Made by a program: the position numbers and the translations under genes
In this document: positions 21,575 to 29,871 of the stretch, one piece after another
Layout: each line of letters begins with the position of its first letter
Numbering within the stretch: the stretch's first letter is position 1
The notes under the pieces: model-generated
The model's database searches: none
What the model saw: only the letters and a program-made list of their open reading frames with translations
Told to the model about the DNA's origin: nothing
Assembly (NCBI GenBank): GCA_027483465.1
Contig: JAIXUQ010000115.1
Location: 1-64,000, forward strand
Direction: 5' to 3'
From: Sphingomonadales bacterium
Lineage (GTDB): Bacteria; Pseudomonadota; Alphaproteobacteria; Sphingomonadales; Sphingomonadaceae
Length of the DNA: 64,000 nt

Positions 21575-22474
21575 ATGGGAGCGAATGCGACGCCGATGCG
21601 GGAGATGGCGGTGACCGGGAACGCCTGCCTGGTGGGACTGATCGGCCGTGACATCGGCGCCTCGCGTTCGCCCTCGATGCACGAAAGCGAGGCCAGCGCG
21701 CAGGGCCTGCGCCTGCTTTACATGCTGTTCGATTTCGCCCAGCGCGGCTGGGACGTGGCCGATCTGCCGCGCCTGCTGGCGGCGCTGCAAACCGTGGGCG
21801 CGGCCGGCTGCAACGTCACCTACCCCTACAAGCAGGCGGTGATCGCGCATCTGGATGCGCTGTCGCCGCAGGCCGAAGCGGTGGGCGCGGTGAACACCAT
21901 CGTGTTCAGCGGCGGCCGCGCCACCGGCCACAACACCGATGTGAGCGGCTTTGGCGAGGCGCTGGCCGGCGGGGTGGGCAACCGGCCCTTTGCCCGGGTG
22001 GTGCAGGTGGGGGCCGGCGGCGCCGGGGCGGCCACCGCCCAGGCGCTGCTGCGGCACGGGGTGCGGCAACTGGCGCTGTTCGATGTCGATGGCGCCCGCG
22101 CCGCCACACTGGCCAGCCGGCTGCACGGCCAATTCCCTGATCGCGAGGTGACGGTGGGCGGCGATCTGCCCGCCGCGCTGGCCGCCGCCGATGGCCTTGT
22201 GAACGCCACGCCGATGGGCATGGCCAAGCTGCCCGGCCTGCCGGTGCCGGCCGAATGCCTGGGCCCGCATCTGTGGGTGGCCGATATCGTCTATTTCCCG
22301 CTGGAAACCGCGCTGGTGGCCGAAAGCCGGCGGCGCGGCTGCGCGGTGATCAATGGCAGCGCCATGGCCATCGGCCAGGCCGCCGCCGCCTTCACGCTGT
22401 TCACCGGCCGCCCGGCCGATCGGGCCCGCATGCAGGCCAGCTTCGATCGCTTCGCCGCCGCCCGGGCGGCCTGA
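21575..22474 (+). CDS. aroE: Shikimate/quinate dehydrogenase
   Basis: A 299-residue AroE-family enzyme. The catalytic lysine K86 (NVTYPYKQ) and aspartate D122 (HNTDVSGF) are present, and the nucleotide motif is GAGGAGAA (147-154). The substrate motif near residue 30 reads SRSPSMHE instead of the biosynthetic S-x-SP form, which fits catabolic quinate/shikimate dehydrogenases. It starts 5 bp after the receptor stop; ATG 21605 is an alternative start. Together with aroQ and quiC it would bring shikimate or quinate to dehydroshikimate. Confidence 0.87.
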   Translation: MGANATPMREMAVTGNACLVGLIGRDIGASRSPSMHESEASAQGLRLLYMLFDFAQRGWDVADLPRLLAALQTVGAAGCNVTYPYKQAVIAHLDALSPQAEAVGAVNTIVFSGGRATGHNTDVSGFGEALAGGVGNRPFARVVQVGAGGAGAATAQALLRHGVRQLALFDVDGARAATLASRLHGQFPDREVTVGGDLPAALAAADGLVNATPMGMAKLPGLPVPAECLGPHLWVADIVYFPLETALVAESRRRGCAVINGSAMAIGQAAAAFTLFTGRPADRARMQASFDRFAAARAA

Positions 22475-22484
22475 GGGCCCGGCG

Positions 22485-24356
22485 GTGAAGCGCTCCATCG
22501 CCACCGTCTCGCTCAGCGGCACCCTGGAACAGAAGCTGGCGGCGGTGGCGGCGGCCGGCTTTCAGGGCGTCGAGATTTTCGAGACTGACCTGATCACCTT
22601 CCCCGGCCGCCCGCGCGAGGTGGCCGCGATTGCCGCCGATCTCGGCCTTGCCATCACCCTGTTCCAGCCCTTCCGCGATCTGGAGGGCATGCCCGAACCG
22701 CAGCGTTCCCGCGCCTTCGAACGGATGGAGCGCAAGTTTGATGTGATGGCCGAACTGGGCGCACCGCTGCTGCTGCTCTGCTCCAACTGCTCGCCGCTGG
22801 CCCTGCCCGACCGGCCGCGCCTCATCGCCGATCTGCACGAACTGGGCGAACGCGCCGCCGCGCGCGGGCTCAAGGTCGGCTATGAGGCGCTGGCCTGGGG
22901 CCGCCATGTCAATGATCACCGCGAGGCCTGGGCCCTGGTGCGGGACACGGACCACCCCGCCATCGGCCTCATCCTCGACAGCTTCCATTCCCTCGCCCGC
23001 CGCATCCCATCGAGCAGCATCGGCGATATCCGCGCCGAAAAATTGTTCCTGGTGCAGGTCGCCGATGCGCCGCTGCTCGAGATGGACCTGCTGCACTGGA
23101 GCCGGCATTTCCGCTGCATGCCCGGCCAGGGCGATTTCGCGGTGGCCGATTGGGCCGAGGCCATCTGGCGCACCGGCTATGACGGCTGGTGGAGCCTGGA
23201 AATCTTCAACGACCGTTTCCGCGCCGGTTCGGCCAGCGGTGTGGCGCAGGATGGCAACCGTTCCCTGCTGGCGCTGGCCGATCAGGTCGCCCGCCGCCCA
23301 CGCCCGCCGCTGGTGCCGGCCATGCCGCCGCCGGTCACCGCCGAGCGCATGGCCTTCATCGAATTCGCCGCCAGCCACGCCGAGGCCGCCGCGTTGGGCG
23401 AGATGCTGGCCGCGCTGGGTTTCCGCGCCGCCGCCCGCCACCGCCGCAAGGATGTGGTGCGCTGGACACAAGGGGCGATCAACATCGTCGTCAACAGCGA
23501 GCCCGAGGGCTTCGCCCACAGTTTCGACATCATGCACGGCGCCTCGGTCTGCGCGCTCGGCATGGTGGTGGACGATGTGGCCGGCGCGCTCACCCGCGCG
23601 CAGGCGCTGGGGGTGCCGCGCTTTGACCAGGCGGTGGGGCCGGACGAGATGGACATCCCCGGCGTGCGCGCGGTGGGCGGCAGCCTGATCCATGTCATCG
23701 CCAATGGCCACGAAGACGCGGTGTGGGCGCATGAATTCCCGCTGCCGATCGCCGGCGCCGCCACCGGCCAGCCACTGGGCCTCACCAGCATCGATCATGT
23801 CGCCCAGACGATGAGCCACGAGGAATTCCTGAGCTGGCAGCTGTTTTACGTCACGCTGTTTGCCATGGCCAAGACACCCCAGGTCCAGATCGCCGACACG
23901 CTGGGCCTGGTGCACAGCCAGGCGGTGGAATCGCCGGGCAAAGGCATCCGCATCACGCTGAATGGCAGCCAGAGCGGGCAGACCCTGTCCTCCCGCTTCG
24001 TCCAGCATTATTTCGGCGCCGGCGTGCAGCATATCGCCTTCGCCTGCCCCGATATCGTCGCCGCCGCCACCGCCGCTGCCGCCAACGGCCTGCCGGTGCT
24101 GCCCATCCCGGCCAATTATTACGACGATATCGAAGCCCGCTTCGGCCTCGATCCGGCGCTGGTCGCCACCTTGCGCGCCCACAACATCCTGTATGACCGG
24201 GATGGCGAGGCCGAATATTTCCAGGTCTACAGCCGCGCCTTTGCCCGCCGCGTCTTCTTCGAGATTGTCGAGCGCCGGGCCTATGCCGGCTATGGCGCCG
24301 CCAATGCCGTGGTGCGGCTGGCCGCGCAGGCGCGCTTCAAGCCGCCGCCAGCCTGA
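22485..24356 (+). CDS. quiC: 3-Dehydroshikimate dehydratase, two-domain QuiC type
   Basis: A 623-residue fusion. The N-terminal TIM barrel (about 1-275) has the four metal ligands of characterised QuiC1 at the same positions: E134, D165, Q191 and E239. The C-terminal part (about 300-610) resembles 4-hydroxyphenylpyruvate dioxygenase (VOC fold), for example LTSIDHVAQ and GVQHIAFAC. It converts 3-dehydroshikimate to protocatechuate, linking this cluster to ligAB. The start is GTG at 22485, 10 bp after the aroE stop; there is no suitable ATG. It ends 3 bp before the convergent ThuA gene. Confidence 0.93.
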   Translation: MKRSIATVSLSGTLEQKLAAVAAAGFQGVEIFETDLITFPGRPREVAAIAADLGLAITLFQPFRDLEGMPEPQRSRAFERMERKFDVMAELGAPLLLLCSNCSPLALPDRPRLIADLHELGERAAARGLKVGYEALAWGRHVNDHREAWALVRDTDHPAIGLILDSFHSLARRIPSSSIGDIRAEKLFLVQVADAPLLEMDLLHWSRHFRCMPGQGDFAVADWAEAIWRTGYDGWWSLEIFNDRFRAGSASGVAQDGNRSLLALADQVARRPRPPLVPAMPPPVTAERMAFIEFAASHAEAAALGEMLAALGFRAAARHRRKDVVRWTQGAINIVVNSEPEGFAHSFDIMHGASVCALGMVVDDVAGALTRAQALGVPRFDQAVGPDEMDIPGVRAVGGSLIHVIANGHEDAVWAHEFPLPIAGAATGQPLGLTSIDHVAQTMSHEEFLSWQLFYVTLFAMAKTPQVQIADTLGLVHSQAVESPGKGIRITLNGSQSGQTLSSRFVQHYFGAGVQHIAFACPDIVAAATAAAANGLPVLPIPANYYDDIEARFGLDPALVATLRAHNILYDRDGEAEYFQVYSRAFARRVFFEIVERRAYAGYGAANAVVRLAAQARFKPPPA

Positions 24357-24359
24357 GCC

Positions 24360-25307
24360 TCATTTCGGCGCCGCTGTCATGGCGTGCGGGCGCGGGGCCT
24401 GGCCGCCATTGATCGCCCACTTGATGCCTTCAAGAAACAGCGTCTGCACGCGGGGATCGTCCCAGGCGGCATCGGGATGGCCCAGGCCGGAATAAAACAC
24501 CCGGCCCTTCCCGTACGACTTGATCCATGCCACCGGAAAATCGCCATCGGTGCGGTGCACGCCGGGCCGTTTCAGATCCAGCCCGCGCGTGTCCAGCCGG
24601 GCCAGCACGTCCACATCGGCGCGGCTGTAGGGGGTGGGCAGCATCTGGTAATGCTCATCCTCCAGCACGCTGCCGGTCTTCAGCCGCTTCATCGCCGGGA
24701 AATCCGGCCGCTCCACGATGATCTTCGCCTTGGAGATGCCCCAGGGGTGATTGTCGAAACTGCCGCCGATCATCTGCTGATAGTCCGGCCAGCTTGCCGC
24801 CGTGGCGGTGGCGGTGTGCACGCCGATGAAGCCCTTGCCGTCCTTGGCGATGAAATCCAGCAGGTCCTGCTTCTGCTGCGGCATCATCCGCGTCTCGCCG
24901 TTGGTGTAAAACAGCACGGCATCGAAATAATCCAGATTGCGCCCGCGCGCCTGGCGCGGCCCGCCCTTGGCATAGGCGCCGGTGCCCCACACCTCGCCCT
25001 TGGTGACAAGATCGGTATCGGTGCGGATGATGGCGACATAGGCGCCCGATTTGCGGCCCAGTTGCTCGATCACCGAAACAGCATGGCTGGAACCGATATG
25101 GGCCGTCTGGTTGCCGGTGGACAGATCGGCAATGATCAACAGCCGCTTCTTGTCGGCATAAGGATCGCGATAGCCGCGCGGCGGGCCGGCGGGTGCCCCG
25201 GCTGGCGCGGCCCCGGCGGCCGGATTGCGTGGCGGTTCCACCGGCTGCGCCAGCGCGGCGGCAGCCGCAACCAGCCACAGCCCCGCCCCGATCCCCAGCC
25301 CGCGCAT
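24360..25307 (-). CDS. Exported ThuA-like protein
   Basis: A 315-residue secreted protein with a signal peptide (MRGLGIGAGLWLVAAAAALA) and a proline/alanine-rich linker. A ThuA (trehalose-utilisation-like) glutamine-amidotransferase-type fold is shown by KKRLLIIADLSTGNQ, FYTNGETRMM, KGFIGVHTATATAA, GSFDNHPWG and GRVFYSGLGHPDAAW. The molecular function of this family is not settled; links to sugar-alcohol or glycoside metabolism are common. A GGGGGGAGG ribosome-binding site precedes the ATG, and the shared operator lies 23 bp upstream, tying it to the quinate module. Confidence 0.8.
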   Translation of the reverse strand: MRGLGIGAGLWLVAAAAALAQPVEPPRNPAAGAAPAGAPAGPPRGYRDPYADKKRLLIIADLSTGNQTAHIGSSHAVSVIEQLGRKSGAYVAIIRTDTDLVTKGEVWGTGAYAKGGPRQARGRNLDYFDAVLFYTNGETRMMPQQKQDLLDFIAKDGKGFIGVHTATATAASWPDYQQMIGGSFDNHPWGISKAKIIVERPDFPAMKRLKTGSVLEDEHYQMLPTPYSRADVDVLARLDTRGLDLKRPGVHRTDGDFPVAWIKSYGKGRVFYSGLGHPDAAWDDPRVQTLFLEGIKWAINGGQAPRPHAMTAAPK

Positions 25308-25330
25308 ATATGCCTCCCCCCCGGTTCGTG

Positions 25331-25352
25331 TAATGAACCAGTTCGTACATCA
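25331..25352 (-). promoter_or_regulatory. Operator copy 4, before the ThuA gene
   Basis: On the minus strand it reads GATGTACGAACTGGTTCATT. The TGTACGAACTGGT core is identical to that before the PQQ dehydrogenase. It is 23 bp from the ThuA ATG and in the same orientation relative to the gene as the other copies. Confidence 0.6.
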
Positions 25353-25374
25353 GCGAACGCAGCCACGCAACCGG

Positions 25375-25429
25375 GCAGGTTCGACAGCGCTGCTTGTCGG
25401 AAATTGGCGCGCCCAGCAGGACTCGAACC
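25375..25429 (-). repeat. Partial duplicate of the tRNA-Arg 3' end
   Basis: A 25-bp stretch (25405-25429) is identical to the CCA, acceptor and T-loop end of the nearby tRNA-Arg (25489-25513). Similarity continues for about 30 bp beyond the tRNA 3' end (GCAGGTTCGA...GCGC at 25375 versus 25462). The T stem is no longer paired and there is no D arm or anticodon arm, so it is a broken copy, not a gene. The two copies are 84 bp apart. Confidence 0.75.
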
Positions 25430-25488
25430 CCCGTCCGCGCAGCGGACAAGACCAGCAATTCGCAGGTTCGAAAGCGCAGTTCAGGAAA

Positions 25489-25565
25489 TGGCGCGCCCAG
25501 CAGGACTCGAACCTGCGACCCCGAGCTTAGAAGGCACGTGCTCTATCCAGCTGAGCTATGGGCGC
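25489..25565 (-). tRNA. tRNA-Arg (TCT)
   Basis: Read on the minus strand, the acceptor GCGCCCA pairs with TGGGCGC, the D arm is GCTCAGCTGGATAGAGC, the anticodon loop contains CTTCTAA (TCT) and the T arm is GCAGGTTCGAGTCCTGC. The 3' CCA is encoded. Length is 77 nt. The surrounding 330-bp gap (25308-25637) otherwise holds only the operator copy and the partial tRNA duplicate. Confidence 0.97.
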
Positions 25566-25637
25566 GTTGGGCCTCAATTGCCGTGTCGGGCGGGGAAAAT
25601 CCAGCCCCCCAAGCTGATCCGTTCAGGGCGATCCGTT

Positions 25638-25832
25638 TCAGCCGATCAGATCAAGATAGGCGGCGACATCATTGTCGGTGGCGATCCACAGGCCGGCCTG
25701 CACCGCTTCGGGCTGGGCGGCGGCCACGGCCAGCGCTTCGGCCAGTGGGCCATAGAACAGGGTTTCGGCCACCGGATCGCCCTCATCCAGATGATAGAGG
25801 CGGACGCTGGCCGCACCGAAGGTGGAGCGCAT
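25638..25832 (-). CDS. Small conserved-looking protein, unknown function
   Basis: A 64-residue acidic protein with no export signal or membrane segment (for example LYHLDEGDPVAETLFYGPLA). Its start overlaps the stop of the complex I accessory gene by one base, so the two are probably translated together. I do not recognise a family. The tight coupling and clean frame support a real gene. Confidence 0.6.
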   Translation of the reverse strand: MRSTFGAASVRLYHLDEGDPVAETLFYGPLAEALAVAAAQPEAVQAGLWIATDNDVAAYLDLIG

Positions 25833-26116
25833 CAGCGGAAATTGTCGGCGTAGGCCTGGAGCTTGAGCGTGCGCGGGCCAAGCGGGACGATCTCCACCGC
25901 CAGGCCGTTGCGCTCGGCATAGGCCAGCGCGGCCTCCCGGCTGGCAAAGCGCAGCTGGATCTGGCCGGCGGTGAAGCCGGAGCCGGCCCAGCCGGTGAGC
26001 GGATCGGCGCGCAGCCGGTCATCCCGTTCAAATTCCAGCAGCCATTCGCCGGTGCGGGCGCGGCCCGATTGGAGGGCGTGCTTGGGGCGTTGATAAAGGC
26101 GCGCGTGCATGTCCAT
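25832..26116 (-). CDS. Complex I accessory subunit, NDUFS4-like (ETC complex I region)
   Basis: A 94-residue homologue of the 18-kDa NADH dehydrogenase accessory subunit found in alphaproteobacteria and mitochondria. Typical parts are ARLYQRPKHALQSGRARTGEW, shown here only in part as ARLYQRPKHALQSG, then DPLTGWAGSGF, then FASREAALAYAERNGL. It would bind the peripheral arm of complex I. It precedes the small unknown gene in a two-gene unit and follows the prenyl diphosphate synthase by about 30 bp. Confidence 0.85.
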   Translation of the reverse strand: MDMHARLYQRPKHALQSGRARTGEWLLEFERDDRLRADPLTGWAGSGFTAGQIQLRFASREAALAYAERNGLAVEIVPLGPRTLKLQAYADNFR

Positions 26117-26148
26117 CTATTGCCGCGACAGGCTGCCGCAGGCAAGTC

Positions 26149-27162
26149 TCAATAGGCGCGGTGGATGGCGAACTCGACGGTTTCGGTGAGCGCTTCGCGG
26201 GCCGGGCTGTTGGGAAAGCCGGCCAGCACATCGATGGCGCGCTGGCCATAATGGCGGGCGCGGGCCATGGTATCGGCCACGGCGTTGGTGCTGCGCAGCA
26301 ATTCGCCGGCGCGGGCCAGTTCGGCGTCGCCGTTGGCGCGGCCGCTCATGGCGCGCCGCCAGAATTCCCGCTCCGTCTCGCTGCCGCGGGCATAGGCCAG
26401 GATCACCGGCAGGGTGATCTTGCCGTCGCGGAAATCATCGCCGGCATTCTTGCCCATCGTCTCGGCGTCGGAGACATAATCGATGGCATCGTCCACCAGC
26501 TGGAAGGCGATGCCGAGATAGCGGCCATAGCTGGCCAGCGCCTCCTCCACCTGGGCATCGCGTTCGGCCACCACGGCGGCGATCTGGCAGGCGGCGGCAA
26601 ACAGCGCCGCGGTCTTGGCGCTGATGATGTCGAGATAGCGATCCTCGGTGGTGGTCACATCGCGCTGCGCGGTCAGTTGCGCCACCTCGCCTTCCGCAAT
26701 CACCGCCGAGGCGCGGCTGAGGATCTTGAGGACGCGCAGGGAGCCATCCTCCACCATCAGTTCAAAGGCGCGGCTGAACAGGAAATCACCCACCAGCACA
26801 CTGGCCGGATTGCCATAGAGCGCATTGGCGGTGACCTTGCCGCGGCGCAGGCCAGAGGCATCGACGACATCATCGTGCAGCAGCGTGGCGGTGTGGATGA
26901 ACTCCACCGCGGCGGCCAGCTTGTGATGGCGGTTGCCGGCATAGCCGAGCACGCTGGCACAGCCCAGGGTGAGCATTGGGCGCAGCCGCTTGCCGCCGCC
27001 GGCGATCAGATGCCCGGCCAGTTCCGGGATCAGCGCCACCGGGGACTGCATGCGATCAAGAATGACATGGTTGACCGCATTCAGCCCGGCCGCCGTGAGA
27101 TTCATCAGCGGCTTGATCGACGGGTCGCGCCCGGGGCGCAGGGGATGCACGGTTGCGGTCAC
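26149..27162 (-). CDS. ispB: Long-chain polyprenyl diphosphate synthase (ubiquinone side chain)
   Basis: A 337-residue trans-isoprenyl diphosphate synthase. The first aspartate-rich motif is LLHDDVVD and the second is FQLVDDAIDYVSD. GGGKRLRPML is the isopentenyl diphosphate binding region. It makes the octa- or decaprenyl chain for ubiquinone; sphingomonads usually make Q10, but chain length cannot be read from sequence by eye. The start is GTG at 27162 (N-terminus VTATVHPLRPG); an internal ATG at 27105 is less likely because it would remove conserved sequence. Confidence 0.88.
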   Translation of the reverse strand: MTATVHPLRPGRDPSIKPLMNLTAAGLNAVNHVILDRMQSPVALIPELAGHLIAGGGKRLRPMLTLGCASVLGYAGNRHHKLAAAVEFIHTATLLHDDVVDASGLRRGKVTANALYGNPASVLVGDFLFSRAFELMVEDGSLRVLKILSRASAVIAEGEVAQLTAQRDVTTTEDRYLDIISAKTAALFAAACQIAAVVAERDAQVEEALASYGRYLGIAFQLVDDAIDYVSDAETMGKNAGDDFRDGKITLPVILAYARGSETEREFWRRAMSGRANGDAELARAGELLRSTNAVADTMARARHYGQRAIDVLAGFPNSPAREALTETVEFAIHRAY

Positions 27163-27280
27163 GCGGCTTCCTTACCGCAGTTGCGCGCGCGTGCAAGCTT
27201 GGCCTTGCCCGCCGCGCCGCTGTGCCGCAAAGCAACCGCCATGCATCTGGGCACAGAGCCCAAGCCGGGGGGACCAGACG

Positions 27281-27559
27281 ATGAGCGATGCACGACTGAA
27301 AGCCTATCGCGAAAGCATCGACAATATTGATGCGGCTTTGGTGTTCATGCTGGCCGAACGCTTCAAGATCACCCAGGCGGTGGGCCAGTACAAGGCCGAA
27401 ACCGGCCTGCCGCCGGCCGACCCCGGCCGCGAGGCCGAACAGATCGCCCGGCTGCGCGCGCTGGCCGCCAGCGCCAATCTTGATCCGGAGTTTTCCGAGA
27501 AGTTCCTGCGTTTCATCATCGACGAGGTGATCCGCCACCATCAGGCCGCGCGGGGTTGA
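27281..27559 (+). CDS. Chorismate mutase, AroQ class
   Basis: A 92-residue all-helical chorismate mutase that converts chorismate to prephenate for phenylalanine and tyrosine. Recognisable are YRESIDNIDAALVFMLAERF, KITQAVGQYKAETGLPPADP and the C-terminal FIIDEVIRHHQ. It diverges from ispB across 118 bp. A GGGGGGACC sequence just before the ATG serves as ribosome-binding site. It stands alone, without a fused prephenate dehydratase or dehydrogenase. Confidence 0.88.
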   Translation: MSDARLKAYRESIDNIDAALVFMLAERFKITQAVGQYKAETGLPPADPGREAEQIARLRALAASANLDPEFSEKFLRFIIDEVIRHHQAARG

Positions 27560-27653
27560 GCAAAGGTTAACGTTTTGCCATTTGTCAGGGACCATGGCCC
27601 CGCATAGGGTGCGGCCAAAATCACGGTCGCATGGAAACGGGGTGGGGGTCTCG

Positions 27654-28508
27654 ATGCGCGCAATTCATATCGTCATGCCGATGGCCTGTGCGGCCGTGCT
27701 GGCCGCAGCGTCCGTCGCGGCGGCGCCGGTTCAGGTTTATGGTGAGAGTTTCATCCGCAACAGCGGGCTGAATTCATCGGCCAACGGCGGATTCAATTTT
27801 TACAATGGCTATGGCAGCTATTCCAACCCGGCTGACAATGGCAGCGCGGTCGCGGTGACGATCGGGCCGGCCAGCGGCGGGTTTGTGGAGGTTTCGGGCA
27901 ACGGCAACACCGAATCCGATGCCTATGGCGTGATTTCCTATGATCTGCGGCTCAACGGCAATGGCCCGGTTGATGCCAATGGCATGGTGAAGATGCTGCT
28001 CACCACCAAGGGCGTGGCCAGCACCACCGGCTTTTACGAAGCCAGTGCCGGGATCGGCATGTCGCTGATCCCCCTGCATTCCTTTGATTTCTTCCTGCCG
28101 ATCCCGTTCCAGTTCTTCCACAAGAGCTGTTCGGGTTCCAGCTACAACTGCCCCGGCGGGCTGGCGGGGGATGGCGGCTGGGATGTCACCAATTTCGAAT
28201 TCTTCATGTTTCCCAACCGGGATTACACGCTGACCATGAACGCATCGGTGCGGCAGCGCCAACCTGATTACAACAGCATCAGCGTGGGCGGAGCCGGCAC
28301 CCTCAAGTCGGGCAGCGGCCATGCCTATGTTGATCCGGTCATCACCATCGCGCCGGGCGTGACCGGCTTCACCCTGTTCAGCAGCGGGCCGCCGATGGGC
28401 GCCGGCGCGGTGCCGGAACCGGCCAGCTGGGCGCTGATGCTGGCCGGCTTTGGCGCGGTGGGCGGCCTTGCGCGCCGCCGCCGCGCTATTCCGCGCGTGG
28501 CAGGCTGA
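27654..28508 (+). CDS. PEP-CTERM secreted protein 1
   Basis: A 284-residue exported protein of unknown role. It has an N-terminal signal (about residues 1-24) and a C-terminal sorting tail: VPEPASWALMLAGFGAVGGL followed by ARRRR. Such tails are processed by an exosortase/archaeosortase-type system, and the protein is usually displayed on or released from the envelope. The middle is rich in Gly, Ser, Asn and aromatic residues, with a Cys pair (KSCSGSSYNC). Its 3' end overlaps the convergent histidine kinase gene by 23 bp. Confidence 0.82.
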   Translation: MRAIHIVMPMACAAVLAAASVAAAPVQVYGESFIRNSGLNSSANGGFNFYNGYGSYSNPADNGSAVAVTIGPASGGFVEVSGNGNTESDAYGVISYDLRLNGNGPVDANGMVKMLLTTKGVASTTGFYEASAGIGMSLIPLHSFDFFLPIPFQFFHKSCSGSSYNCPGGLAGDGGWDVTNFEFFMFPNRDYTLTMNASVRQRQPDYNSISVGGAGTLKSGSGHAYVDPVITIAPGVTGFTLFSSGPPMGAGAVPEPASWALMLAGFGAVGGLARRRRAIPRVAG

Positions 28509-29871
28509 GGATCACCAGCAGCCCGCCCAGATCCTCCGATTCCGCCAGGCTGACGGCGCCGCCATAAAGTTCGGCCACCTCGCGCACGATGGCGAGGCCC
28601 AGGCCGGTGCCCGGCTTGTCGGTGTCCAGCCGTTCGCCGCGCTGGAACAGCCGCTCGCGCCCATCCGGCGGGATACCGGGGCCGTCGTCCTCCACCAGGA
28701 TGCGCACCATGCGCTCGGCCGCCTCGATGGTGACAAAGGCGCGGCCGCCGCCGTGGATGGCGGCATTCTCGATCAGATTGCCGGCCATTTCCTCCAGATC
28801 CTGGCGTTCGCCGCGGAATTCCAGCGTCTTGTCTCCGGCCAGATCGATCGTCACCCGGCCCTGGTGGATGCGCTCCACGGTGCGCGCCACGGCGGCCAGC
28901 ACCGGCCACACCGGGGTGCGCACATTGCTGGCGGCGCGGCGGCCGGCGGCACGGGCGCGGGCCAACTGGTGATCGACATGGCGGCGCATCACCTGCACCT
29001 GCGCCTCGATGGCGCGGGCCAGCGGATCATCGCGGCCCTGGGCCTCGCCCACCAGCACGCTCATCGGGGTTTTCAGCGCATGCGCCAGATTGCCGGCATG
29101 GCGGCGCGCGGCTTCGGCCTGGGCCTCGCCATGGGCCAGCAGCTCGTTGATTTCGGCCACCAGCGGCGCCACCTCCACCGGGAAACGCGCCGAAACCCGC
29201 TGCGCCCGGCCGCTGCGGATGGCGGCAATCGCATCGGAAACCCGGCGCAGCGGCGCCAGGCCATAGGTGGATTGCAGCGCCGCCATGCCGATCAGGCCCA
29301 GGCCCAGCACGCTGAGCGACCAGAACAGGATCGACCGGGTGCGCGCCAGCTGGGCCTGGAGATCGCGGCTGGATTGCGCCACCTGGAAATAGAATGTGGC
29401 GCGGGCACCGGGCAGGCGCACGCTGCGCCCCATCACCCGCAGCGGTTCGCCGGCAAACACGCCCGAATCATACCGGCAGGGATTGCGGCAATCGGCGCCG
29501 GCCGGCGGCGGGCCCAATTGGCGATCCCACAGGCTGCGCGACGGAAACGGGCTGCTGCCGCCGCCGCTGATCTGCCAGTAAAGCCCGGAATAAGGCTCGG
29601 AAAAACGCTGGTCGCCCAGCGGGCGCAGCAGGCGCACCTCGCCCAGTTCGTCCAGTTCGGCGGTGTTGATCATGGCCCGCAGATTGCTGGCCAACTGTTC
29701 ATCGAAACCGGCGCGCAGCGTATCGGCCAGCACCCGATCCAGCGCAAACCCGCCCAGCGCCAGCAGCATGGTGATCCAGGCCGCCGCAATCATGATCATG
29801 CGGCGGCGCAGCGAGCGGCCGGTCGAAACCGGCGGCGGCTGATCAGATCTGGTCGTTGAGGCTGTAGCCAA
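28486..29871 (-). CDS. Sensor histidine kinase, PhoQ/OmpR-class partner
   Basis: A 461-residue membrane kinase: TM1 about residues 25-45, a periplasmic sensor to about 180 with a Cys pair (CRNPC), TM2 about 182-200 and a HAMP-like linker. The phosphoacceptor is H264 in LAHALKTPM. N box (NLIENAAIHGG), G1 (EDDGPGIP) and G2 (GTGLGLAIV) boxes complete the ATP-binding domain. It lies downstream of, and overlaps by 29 bp, the response-regulator gene. The PepSY protein next door suggests an envelope or cation signal, but the stimulus is unknown. Confidence 0.88.
   Translation of the reverse strand: MATASTTRSDQPPPVSTGRSLRRRMIMIAAAWITMLLALGGFALDRVLADTLRAGFDEQLASNLRAMINTAELDELGEVRLLRPLGDQRFSEPYSGLYWQISGGGSSPFPSRSLWDRQLGPPPAGADCRNPCRYDSGVFAGEPLRVMGRSVRLPGARATFYFQVAQSSRDLQAQLARTRSILFWSLSVLGLGLIGMAALQSTYGLAPLRRVSDAIAAIRSGRAQRVSARFPVEVAPLVAEINELLAHGEAQAEAARRHAGNLAHALKTPMSVLVGEAQGRDDPLARAIEAQVQVMRRHVDHQLARARAAGRRAASNVRTPVWPVLAAVARTVERIHQGRVTIDLAGDKTLEFRGERQDLEEMAGNLIENAAIHGGGRAFVTIEAAERMVRILVEDDGPGIPPDGRERLFQRGERLDTDKPGTGLGLAIVREVAELYGGAVSLAESEDLGGLLVILSLPRAE

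Noticed and set aside
25405-25513. Possible attachment-site pair of an integrated element
   Set aside because: The repeats are only 84 bp apart and there is no integrase nearby, so an integrated element is not present; kept only as a possible scar or tandem duplication.
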